This document shows positions 33,534-41,153 of a stretch of DNA of 64,000 nt, one piece after another; the first letter of the stretch is position 1, and every line of letters starts with the position of its first letter. The notes beneath the pieces are model-generated. The model did not search any database and was not told the DNA's origin. It saw only the letters and a list, made by a program, of their open reading frames with translations. A program made the position numbers and the translations under genes. This DNA is from Rhodoblastus sp. (GTDB taxonomy: Bacteria > Pseudomonadota > Alphaproteobacteria > Rhizobiales > Beijerinckiaceae): assembly GCF_019449565.1 (NCBI RefSeq), contig NZ_JAGRPM010000038.1:186001-250000 (forward strand), given 5' to 3'.

Positions 33534-35021
33534 CTAGATACCGAATCCCGAATCCGGCTCCGTCGCCGAATCGTCGCCTCCGGAACCAAGCTCCGCCGGG
33601 CGCGGATGGCGCACCAGCGTGACCGTGCAGGGCGCCTGGGCGCCGATCCGCGCCGCGACGGGGCCGATGGTGCGTCTTATGGGCGAGCCGGCGCCGATCA
33701 CGATCTGGTCGACATGGTTTTCGCGCGCGAAGTCGATCAGCGCCGCCGCCGGATCACTCGCCTCCAGAACATGGGCCGTGACCTGGGCGGCCGGCAGGCT
33801 CAGTCCCGCCGCCCATTGGCGCACCTCAATGAGGCGCCGCACATGGAGATTGCGGCCAAACTCGTCCTGGGCGCTGTCGATGCGAAGCCGACTGGTCTTG
33901 ATGATATTGACGCAGGCGAGGCGCGCGCCAGGCGCGGTGGTCATGATCCGACCCACCGTCTCGCGCAACACGTCGCCCAATGCGGCGTTGACTTCGCTGA
34001 GATCCACCGCCGCCATGACGATGGGCGCCGCCGCCTGCCGCGCGGCCATGCTGCGGGGATGGCGCGTCGGCGCAAATTTCAGGGCCCACCAGCGCCGGCG
34101 CGCCGTCAACCAGGAATCGGCGCGGCGCTTTTCCGAGCGTTCGGTCAGGCGAATCTGTTCCGGCGTGGCGAGATCGAGCGCGAGCTGGGCGGCGGTGGGG
34201 TAGCGATCATCAGCCTTTGGCTCCAGGCAGTGCAGGATCACCTCCTGCAGCCAGGGCGGACAGGCCGGGTTGTAGCGGATCGGCGGCTCGGGATCGCGCC
34301 AGAGCCTGCGGGCCAGCGCGCGCCGCTGGCGCGGGGTTCCGAAAGGCCGCACGCCCGTGAGCAGATAATAGAGCACCACGCCCAACGAAAAAATATCGCT
34401 GCGCGGATCGCCACGATCGCGACCGATCTGCTCCGGCGACAGATAAGGGCCGGTGCCAAGCGGCAAGCGGAATTCCTCGGCCAGCAAGTCCGGCAGCAGG
34501 TCGTGGCGCGAGAGGCCGAAATCGATCAGCGCAACTTCGCCGCCCGGGCGGCGCATGATATTCGAAGGCTTGATATCGAGATGGATGACGTTCTGGCTGT
34601 GCAGGTCGGCCAGGGCGCGGGCGACGCCTATGCCGATCTCGACGACCTCATCGACGGGAAGCGGCGCGTCTTCCATCTTCGAGAGCAGCGATTCGCCCCC
34701 GATCAGCTCCATCACGATATAGGGCTGACGGGTGAAATCGCCCGAGGCGATGAATCGGGGGGCGTGGGGACCCTGGAGCAGCGGCAGGATCATCTGCTCC
34801 ATCTCGAAACCGACGATGGCGGTGGCGTCGTCGCCGTCCTGCACGATCGGCGCCTTGAGAATCGCGGGCGGCGACATATCGTCGCGCGTCACGCGCCACA
34901 GATGCGCCATGCCGCCGACATGCATACGCTCGACCAGGCGAAAGCCGTCGATGACGTCGCCGGGGCGCAGATCGGAAAAGGCGGGTCTCTCCGTCGAAAT
35001 GGCGCGTCTCCCTTTCGTCAA
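33534..35021 (-). CDS. Serine/threonine protein kinase fused to a UspA domain
   Basis: About 495 residues. The kinase half (about residues 15-285) has a degenerate glycine loop in MHVGGMAHLWRV, the ATP lysine in PAILKAPI, the catalytic loop VIHLDIKPSNIM, DFGLSRHD and the APE-equivalent YLSPEQIG. No transmembrane segment follows. The C-terminal half from PIVMAAVDLSEVN is a universal stress protein domain that keeps the nucleotide-binding end IVIGAGSPIRRTIGPVAARI. The start is uncertain: TTG 35021 is the nearest conventional codon without a clear ribosome binding site, while ATT 35000 has AAGGGAG seven bases upstream and gives the usual ISTERPAF opening. Probably a soluble stress kinase; targets unknown. 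Confidence 0.9.
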   Translation of the reverse strand: MTKGRRAISTERPAFSDLRPGDVIDGFRLVERMHVGGMAHLWRVTRDDMSPPAILKAPIVQDGDDATAIVGFEMEQMILPLLQGPHAPRFIASGDFTRQPYIVMELIGGESLLSKMEDAPLPVDEVVEIGIGVARALADLHSQNVIHLDIKPSNIMRRPGGEVALIDFGLSRHDLLPDLLAEEFRLPLGTGPYLSPEQIGRDRGDPRSDIFSLGVVLYYLLTGVRPFGTPRQRRALARRLWRDPEPPIRYNPACPPWLQEVILHCLEPKADDRYPTAAQLALDLATPEQIRLTERSEKRRADSWLTARRRWWALKFAPTRHPRSMAARQAAAPIVMAAVDLSEVNAALGDVLRETVGRIMTTAPGARLACVNIIKTSRLRIDSAQDEFGRNLHVRRLIEVRQWAAGLSLPAAQVTAHVLEASDPAAALIDFARENHVDQIVIGAGSPIRRTIGPVAARIGAQAPCTVTLVRHPRPAELGSGGDDSATEPDSGFGI

Positions 35022-35202
35022 TCTAGACCGCGCGCCGTCGCGCCGACAAGCGCGCAAATGGCGTCGAATCGCCGCGTCCGGCCGACTTAATAGCGCCGGA
35101 TTGCTTATTTTGCTGAAAGGAGAAGGCCGGGTTCGGCAAAAACGGGTTTCCCTTTTGCGTCTGGCGATTTAGAACAACCCGGCATTTAAGGGGAGGCTTT
35201 TC

Positions 35203-36420
35203 ATGACGCCGCAGAAGATTCTCGTCGCCCAGGGTGGCGGCCCGACCGCCGTCATCAACCAGTCGCTCGCAGGCGTCGTGCTGGAAGCGCGCAAATTCGC
35301 GAGCGTCAGCAAAGTCTATGGCGCCCATCACGGCGTGCGCGGCATTATCGACGAAGACTTGCTCGACCTGACGCAGGAGACGAGCCACAATCTCGAAATG
35401 GTGGCCAATACGCCCTCCTCGGCGCTGGGCTCCACCCGCGACAAGCCGGACGCCAAATATTGCCACGAGATCTTCAAGGTCCTGCAGGCGCATGAGATCG
35501 GCGCCTTCTTCTATGTCGGCGGCAATGATTCCTCCGACACGGTGCGCATCGTCGCCGAAGAAGCCATCAAGGCCAAATATCCGCTGCGCTGCGTCCATAT
35601 TCCCAAGACCATCGACAATGATCTGGTCGGCAACGACCATACGCCCGGCTTTCCCTCCGCGGCGCGTTTCGTCGCCCAGGCCTTCGCCGGCGCCAATCTC
35701 GACAACGCCGCGCTGCCCGGCGTCTATGTCGCGGTGGTGATGGGACGCCACGCCGGCTTCCTGACGGCGGCCTCCGCGCTCGGCAAGAAATTCCCCGAGG
35801 ACGGCCCGCATCTCATCTATGTGCCGGAACGGGTGTTCGACATCGACAAGTTCCTGGCAGACGTCAAGCGCATCTATGACCGCCTCGGCCGTTGCGTGGT
35901 CGCTGTTTCCGAAGGCATCCACGACGCCGCCGGAGCGCCGATCATCACCAAGCTCGCCGAACAGATCGAGCATGACGCCCATGGCAATGTCCAGCTTTCG
36001 GGCACGGGCGCGCTCGCCGACCTGCTCTGCGAGGAAATCAAGAACAAGCTGAAGATCAAGCGCGTGCGCGGCGACACCTTCGGCTATCTGCAGCGCTCCT
36101 TCATCGGCTGCGTCTCCGACGTCGACCAGCGCGAGGCGCGCGAGGTCGGCGAAAAGGCCGTGCAATACGCCATGTGGGGCGACCGCAATGGCTCGGTGTC
36201 GATCAAGCGCACCGGCTATTACTCGGTCGATTACGAGCTGGTCCCGCTCGAAAGCGTCGCCGGCAAGACCCGCGTGATGGAGGACGAGCTGATCTCGCCC
36301 TGCGGCACCGACGTCACTGACGCCTTCCGCCTCTATCTGCGCCCTTTGCTCGGCTCCGGCATGCCCGACGCCTTCCGCCTGCGTCCGAACAAGGTCGCCA
36401 AGGTTCTGCACAAGGGCTGA
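35203..36420 (+). CDS. pfp: Pyrophosphate-dependent 6-phosphofructokinase
   Basis: Reversible fructose 6-phosphate phosphorylation using PPi. 405 residues. The N-terminal GGGPTAVINQS and the YVGGNDSSDT loop replace the GGDGS of ATP enzymes, and IPKTIDNDLVGNDHTPGF carries the Lys that goes with PPi use. Substrate site VVMGRHAGFLTAASA. This is the short clade seen in alphaproteobacteria such as methanotrophs. AGGGGAGG ribosome binding site 9 bases before ATG. The methyltransferase gene starts one base after its stop. Confidence 0.94.
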   Translation: MTPQKILVAQGGGPTAVINQSLAGVVLEARKFASVSKVYGAHHGVRGIIDEDLLDLTQETSHNLEMVANTPSSALGSTRDKPDAKYCHEIFKVLQAHEIGAFFYVGGNDSSDTVRIVAEEAIKAKYPLRCVHIPKTIDNDLVGNDHTPGFPSAARFVAQAFAGANLDNAALPGVYVAVVMGRHAGFLTAASALGKKFPEDGPHLIYVPERVFDIDKFLADVKRIYDRLGRCVVAVSEGIHDAAGAPIITKLAEQIEHDAHGNVQLSGTGALADLLCEEIKNKLKIKRVRGDTFGYLQRSFIGCVSDVDQREAREVGEKAVQYAMWGDRNGSVSIKRTGYYSVDYELVPLESVAGKTRVMEDELISPCGTDVTDAFRLYLRPLLGSGMPDAFRLRPNKVAKVLHKG

Positions 36421-36421
36421 C

Positions 36422-37333
36422 ATGGCGGATACAGCAGGCGTGGCGAATCGTCCGGAAGACAAGGGCCCGGTCGGGGTCGGCGCTTTCCTTTTGGACGATC
36501 TGGCTCCGGCGTTCTGGACGCCGGAGCTGCAGATCGAGGAAAGCCGCTGGTGGCCGCATGTTCCCTTCGCCTTCTGGCTCGTCGCCGCGGCAAGGCCCCG
36601 GAGCCTTGTCGAACTCGGGACCGATCGCGGCGTGTCTTACGCGGCCTTTTGCGAGGCGGCGCGGCGGCTGGAACTCGACGCGCGGTTTTTCGCGGTCGAC
36701 AACTGGCTTGGCGACGAAAAAGCGGACGAAGAGGAAGCAGGCGAGAAGGTTTTCGAGACCTTCAAGGCGTTCCACGACCGCCGCTATGCAAGCTTTTCTG
36801 AACTGGTCCGCGCGGGCTTTGACGCAGCGCGCGACGCTTTCGCCGATGGCTCGATCGACCTGCTGCATATCGACGGACCGCAGGACTATGACGCGGCGCG
36901 CGATATCCATGACCTTTGGAAAGGCAAGCTGTCGTCGCGCGGCGTCGTCCTGTTCCACGGAACCCGGCGCGCCGGCGAGAATTTCGGCGTCGGGAGGCTA
37001 TTTGGCGAACTTGCCGGCGGCGCGCCGCATTTCGAATTCCCGCACGGCGACGGACTCGGTTTGATTGCGTCGGGGCCGGAAGCGCCGGAATCCATCGCCG
37101 CCTTGTGCGAATTGGGTGTGGGCCGGGACGCAATTCTGCGCGAACGCTTCGAATTTCTCGGCGGACGCTGGCAGGAACGCGCGATCGCCTTCAGCCTCTT
37201 GCGGCAATTCGAAGTCGATATGCCGCGTGATCAACACATCCGCTTGCCGATCCACAAGAGATTGGCGAGAAGCGTTCAGAAGACGATAGCCGATCCGATG
37301 CGCCATCTCAAAAAACCAAATCCTGAATCCTGA
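36422..37333 (+). CDS. Class I SAM-dependent methyltransferase (Methyltransf_24-like)
   Basis: 303 residues, starting one base after pfp, so it is almost certainly read on the same transcript. LVELGTDRGVSYAAFCEAA (about residues 60-78) is motif I and AVDNWLGD (about 97-104) the acidic end of strand 2. SIDLLHIDGPQDYDAARDIHDLW near 145-168 is the typical Methyltransf_24 segment with a possible metal-binding HID. The C-terminal 70 residues are basic. Followed by three glycan genes, so it may methylate a sugar. The substrate is unknown. Confidence 0.8.
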   Translation: MADTAGVANRPEDKGPVGVGAFLLDDLAPAFWTPELQIEESRWWPHVPFAFWLVAAARPRSLVELGTDRGVSYAAFCEAARRLELDARFFAVDNWLGDEKADEEEAGEKVFETFKAFHDRRYASFSELVRAGFDAARDAFADGSIDLLHIDGPQDYDAARDIHDLWKGKLSSRGVVLFHGTRRAGENFGVGRLFGELAGGAPHFEFPHGDGLGLIASGPEAPESIAALCELGVGRDAILRERFEFLGGRWQERAIAFSLLRQFEVDMPRDQHIRLPIHKRLARSVQKTIADPMRHLKKPNPES

Positions 37334-38214
37334 TGGCCAGACGAAAGCACAGCGCTCCACCCATACCGCAGACGGGGCCCGACTATTCTTACCTGCGCTT
37401 GCCGATCGAGGCGCGGCGCGGGGACGTGGCGCCGGGCTCGAAGATCGGCGTTTTCATCCACGCCTATTATGAGCAGGAAATTGTCGCGCTCCTGCCTTAT
37501 CTCGCCCATATCCGCGCGCCTTTCGAGCTTTTCGTCACCACCGATTCCGAAAGCAAGAAGGCCTTTCTGCTCGAAACGTTGCGACCGATTTATGGCGACG
37601 CGGTCACGGTGGGCGTCTTCGACAATCGCGGCCGCGACATCGCGCCGAAATATGTGGGCTTCCGCGACCAACAGCTCGCTTGCGATCTTGTCCTGCACCT
37701 GCACACCAAGAAGTCGCTGCATGATTCCAAACTGGCCGCGTGGCGAAGTTTCATGCTCGATTGCCTGATCGGCTCGCCTGCAACCTGCGGCGGCGTCCTT
37801 GACCTCTTCGCGAACAACCCCAAACTCGGCGTCGTCGCCCCGCGAATTTTTCCCGCCGTTCATCCGGCGGTGAGATGGGGCGAAAATTATTGCAAGACGG
37901 TCTATCTCGCCCGGCGCATGGGCGTGCGGCTCGAACGTCCGACGCAGATCGATTTTCCGGCCGGCTCCATGTTCTGGGCTCGTTCGGCGGCGCTCCGCCC
38001 GATCCTGGATCTCGGCCTCGGCTTCGGATCGTTTGAAGCGGAAGGCGGCCAGGTCGACGGAACGACCGCCCATGCGATCGAGCGGCTGATCTTTTATTCG
38101 GCGGAGCGCGCCGGCTATCGCTCGCTCCATGCCGGCGGCTCCGGCGATCCGGAAAAATTCGAAACATTGATCGACGCGCAGGACCTTGAACTGGGCTGGG
38201 TCAAGACAAGCTAG
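37333..38214 (+). CDS. RgpF-like (rhamnan synthesis protein F family) glycan protein
   Basis: 293 residues, ATG overlapping the previous stop. The core matches the RgpF family (PF05045): KIGVFIHAYYEQEIVALLPYLA, FELFVTTDSESKKAFLLE, FDNRGRDIAPKYVGF, DLVLHLHTKKSLHD, and PAGSMFWARSAALRPILDL. The family acts in rhamnose-glucose polysaccharide and lipopolysaccharide O-chain assembly. No membrane segment. Second of four coupled genes after pfp. Confidence 0.87.
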   Translation: MARRKHSAPPIPQTGPDYSYLRLPIEARRGDVAPGSKIGVFIHAYYEQEIVALLPYLAHIRAPFELFVTTDSESKKAFLLETLRPIYGDAVTVGVFDNRGRDIAPKYVGFRDQQLACDLVLHLHTKKSLHDSKLAAWRSFMLDCLIGSPATCGGVLDLFANNPKLGVVAPRIFPAVHPAVRWGENYCKTVYLARRMGVRLERPTQIDFPAGSMFWARSAALRPILDLGLGFGSFEAEGGQVDGTTAHAIERLIFYSAERAGYRSLHAGGSGDPEKFETLIDAQDLELGWVKTS

Positions 38215-38262
38215 AAACTCGGGCGCGCGCCGCCGCAAGCCCGTCAAGCCGGAGGCCGGACG

Positions 38263-39531
38263 ATTCTGACCACGCTCGCAGATATCTGGCTCATTCTGCA
38301 ATCCGGGGCGTTCCGCCACGCGGATTACGCCTGGCTGCATCTCTCGTCGCGCTATCTGGCGCCGCTTGCCCTGCTGCATTATGTGACGATCGGCGAAAAG
38401 CGCGGCTTGCGGCCGACGCCGTTCTTCGATCCCGTCTTTTACGGCGAGCGCCGTCCCCGGCGCGACGGCGGCAATCTCTTCGCGGCTTTTTTGCGCGCTC
38501 CGCGCGGGGCGCCGGCCTGCCGCGAATTCGACGAGGCCTGGTATGTCGCGCATCACCCCGAAGCGAGCCGCGCGTCCTCGCCTTGGGCCGCGTTCATGAG
38601 CCATGGCCTGGCCGCGCTGCACGACCCGGCGCCGGACGTCTCGCTCGCCTTCGTGGCGCAAGCCTATCGCGGCCGTAACAAGCGCCTCGCCCGCACCCTG
38701 ATGAAGGTTTTCGAAAGGCGGCGGGGCGACGGGAAGCTCTCCTGCGTTTTGCGCCTCGCCGATCTCAAGGCGAACCAGACCGCCTTTCGCGACGGCATCG
38801 TCCTGCTGACTATGGTGGACGGCCCCGCGAAAAGGTCCTGCCTCGTTTTCGTCCAGACCAATGGCGAGCATGCGACCGCGCTGCATGACCCGTCCCGGGG
38901 CTATGACCTGCTGCTGAACTTTTATCAGCCGCCGAAAGAGCCGCCCTTCGAGGCTGAATTCGTCTTCGCCCAGAACGGAACCAAGACCACGGCGATCTGG
39001 AAGCTTCTCACCGAACGGCCCGATATTTTCCAGGCCTATGACCATGTGCTTTTCCTCGACGACGATATCGCCATCGCGCCCCCGCGGCTGAACGAATTTT
39101 TCGCCATGATGAAGATGCACGGGCTCGACCTCGCGCAACCGGCGCTCGCCGCCGGCTCCTATGGCTCCTTCCCGGCCCTGTTCCAGAAGGAAGGCTCTCC
39201 GGGCTTCCGTCCGGTGAATTACGTGGAGATTATGATGCCCGCCCTGTCGCGCCGGGCGCTGTTCGCCACGCGGGATTGCTTCGCACAGGGAATCAGCGGC
39301 TTCGGTGTCGACGCCTTGGTCGGAGATACGGTTCATCGCCTGTTCGGACCGCATATCGCCGTGATCGATTCCGTGAGCGCGCGGCACGATCGCCCCATCG
39401 ATCTCGACGGCGGCCCGCTCTATCGCTATTTATCCGCCAATGGCATTGATCCCGGCGTCGAGATGTGGACCATTCTTGCCGAGAACAGGCTGGAACACGG
39501 CCTCAGGGAAACGGACCCGGACGCGCATTGA
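38263..39531 (+). CDS. DUF707 family glycosyltransferase-like protein, probable ATT start
   Basis: 422 residues if started at ATT 38263. The first conventional start is GTG 38383 (382 residues). The upstream 40 codons are in frame, start with GGAGG seven bases before ATT, and encode LQSGAFRHADYAWLHLSSRY and PLALLHYVTIGEKRGLRPTP. This is the repeated SG-F-x-YL/HY-x2-G-x2-G-RP-P motif that precedes many surface glycan enzymes. So the short version would cut a domain. The DUF707 core has FAQNGTKTTAIWKLL and the metal-binding FLDDDIAIAPPRLNEFF, then EIMMPALSRRALFATRD and SGFGVDALVG. The upstream in-frame TAG (38212) is the rgpF-like stop. A read-through or sequencing error is the alternative. Confidence 0.82.
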   Translation: MLTTLADIWLILQSGAFRHADYAWLHLSSRYLAPLALLHYVTIGEKRGLRPTPFFDPVFYGERRPRRDGGNLFAAFLRAPRGAPACREFDEAWYVAHHPEASRASSPWAAFMSHGLAALHDPAPDVSLAFVAQAYRGRNKRLARTLMKVFERRRGDGKLSCVLRLADLKANQTAFRDGIVLLTMVDGPAKRSCLVFVQTNGEHATALHDPSRGYDLLLNFYQPPKEPPFEAEFVFAQNGTKTTAIWKLLTERPDIFQAYDHVLFLDDDIAIAPPRLNEFFAMMKMHGLDLAQPALAAGSYGSFPALFQKEGSPGFRPVNYVEIMMPALSRRALFATRDCFAQGISGFGVDALVGDTVHRLFGPHIAVIDSVSARHDRPIDLDGGPLYRYLSANGIDPGVEMWTILAENRLEHGLRETDPDAH

Positions 39532-40295
39532 AGGCCTATTACATCAACCTCGACCGCGCGCCAGAGCGTCGCGCCCATATGGAGCAGGCCCTTCAGGGCG
39601 TCGATCACGAGCGTGTAGCCGCCATTGACGGCCGGTTGCAGCCGCCGACCGGACAGGGGCTGACGCGCTTCGAAATCGCCTGCCTCGAAAGCCATCGTGA
39701 AGCCTGGCGGCGGTTTCTGGCCACGCCCGACGCCTATGCCTGTTTCCTCGAAGACGACGTGCATTTCTCGCCGGATTTCGCCGGCTTCGTCGCCCAGGAC
39801 AACTGGATTCCCGCCAACGCGGACGCCGTCAAGCTCGACAGCTATTTCAACAGGGTCATGCTCGGGGCTCCAGCGCCCGCGCCGCTAGGCCGCAAGCTGG
39901 CGTTGCTCTATACGCGCCATGAAAGCTGCGCGACCTATATCCTGAGCCGGCGCGGCGCCGCGATTTTCCTGCGACTGACGGAAAACCCGACGCTGCCGGT
40001 CGATTACATCGTCTTTCCTGAAGACCCCGTCGGCCAGAAGCTCCGGCTTTACCAGCTCACGCCCGCCGTCGCGATCCAGGACCAGCTCTATCTGCGCCAT
40101 TACGCGCGCGGCCTTCGTTTCGAGAGCGACATCAGCAAGCTCGACGCGCCAAAACCCGAAAGCGGGAAGCGTGGCGCCCTGTTCACGCTGAAGCGCGAAG
40201 CCGTCCGGCTCTATCGCCAGATTTTCAAGGCGAAACGCTATCTGGTCAATCGGCTGGCGCGCGGCCTCAAGCCCGAAATCGTGCCGTTCCAATAA
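39528..40295 (+). CDS. Glycosyltransferase family 25 protein
   Basis: 255 residues from a TTG that overlaps the DUF707 stop (TTGA). AYYINLDRAPERRAHM is the GT25 opening, FEIACLESHREAWR follows, and the catalytic acidic motif is CFLEDDVHFSPDF (about residues 78-90). ATYILSRRGAAIFL and LPVDYIVF match the acceptor region. GT25 enzymes add galactose to lipooligosaccharide in other bacteria. Last of the coupled glycan genes. Confidence 0.9.
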   Translation: MKAYYINLDRAPERRAHMEQALQGVDHERVAAIDGRLQPPTGQGLTRFEIACLESHREAWRRFLATPDAYACFLEDDVHFSPDFAGFVAQDNWIPANADAVKLDSYFNRVMLGAPAPAPLGRKLALLYTRHESCATYILSRRGAAIFLRLTENPTLPVDYIVFPEDPVGQKLRLYQLTPAVAIQDQLYLRHYARGLRFESDISKLDAPKPESGKRGALFTLKREAVRLYRQIFKAKRYLVNRLARGLKPEIVPFQ

Positions 40296-40311
40296 AGGCC
40301 GCTCTGCGGGC

Positions 40312-41070
40312 TCACCACCCGAGAAAAAGACGCTCGGCGAGAAATTCCGGCAGGCCGGCGGCGAAGATTTTGCGCGCGGCGTCGTTCACGTCATAGGACA
40401 CGCGAATGAAGCGCAGCGTGCCGCGCAAATCGTCATAGAGCGCGAAAGACGCCAGCGGATTGCCGTCGCGCGGCTGGCCTACCGAGCCAAGCACGGCGAG
40501 CCAGCGGCGGCTGCGCGCCAGCGGCGTCGGCAGATTGGCCGTCGGCGCGAAGAAGGTCGGCGGCTTGCCGGGGGCGACATGATAGAGCTGCGGCCTGTGC
40601 ACATGGCCACAAAAGGTCACATGCGCGTTGACCGCGTTGAGCGAGCGCTCCGCGGTGTCGATCCCGGTGACATAGATGAAACGCTCCGGCGCGCTGGCGT
40701 CGCCGTGGACAAAAAAGGTCTCGGCTCCGCTCTCGCTGACGGTCGTCGCCGTATAGGGCATCGATGCGAGGAAATCCTTCTGCGCCTTGTCCAGCCGCCG
40801 CGCGGTCCATTCGATCGCGGAGCGGGCAGCGTCGTTCATATAATCCGATGGGCCATCGACCGCCGCGAGATCATGATTGCCCATCAAGCTGATGGCGCCG
40901 CGCGCGACATCCTCCGCCACGCAATCGACAATATAGGACGGCTCGGCGCCATAGCCGACCAGATCGCCGAGATAGACGAATTTTTCCGCGCCGAGGCGCC
41001 GCGCTTCCAGGCGGCATGCATCGAACGCCTCTCGGTTGCCATGGATGTCGGTGAGCAGCGCAATAAGCAT
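40312..41070 (-). CDS. Calcineurin-like metallophosphoesterase
   Basis: 252 residues from ATG 41070 (MLIALLTDIHGNREAF); a TTG five codons upstream is less likely because the fold begins at this Met. Metal-binding motifs: TDIHGN, YLGDLVGYGAEP, SLMGNHDLAA and FCGHVHRPQLY. This is the YfcE/diadenosine tetraphosphatase-like group of single-domain phosphoesterases. It is convergent with the GT25 gene. Substrate unknown. Confidence 0.9.
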   Translation of the reverse strand: MLIALLTDIHGNREAFDACRLEARRLGAEKFVYLGDLVGYGAEPSYIVDCVAEDVARGAISLMGNHDLAAVDGPSDYMNDAARSAIEWTARRLDKAQKDFLASMPYTATTVSESGAETFFVHGDASAPERFIYVTGIDTAERSLNAVNAHVTFCGHVHRPQLYHVAPGKPPTFFAPTANLPTPLARSRRWLAVLGSVGQPRDGNPLASFALYDDLRGTLRFIRVSYDVNDAARKIFAAGLPEFLAERLFLGW

Positions 41071-41153
41071 GTTGATCCAGATCAATGGACCCTGATTTCT
41101 AAAACAAATTTTTCGGCGCGTCGCGCCCTTCGGCGCATTTTCCCGCTATCGCG

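Noticed and set aside
35091-35202. GGCCGGGTT ... AACCCGG pairing upstream of pfp as a riboswitch or attenuator
   Set aside because: A single distant complementarity with no terminator or known ligand-binding consensus; not enough support.
37276-39387. 703-codon minus-strand frame opposite the glycan genes
   Set aside because: It spans three well-supported plus-strand genes with overlapping starts and stops; no family features.
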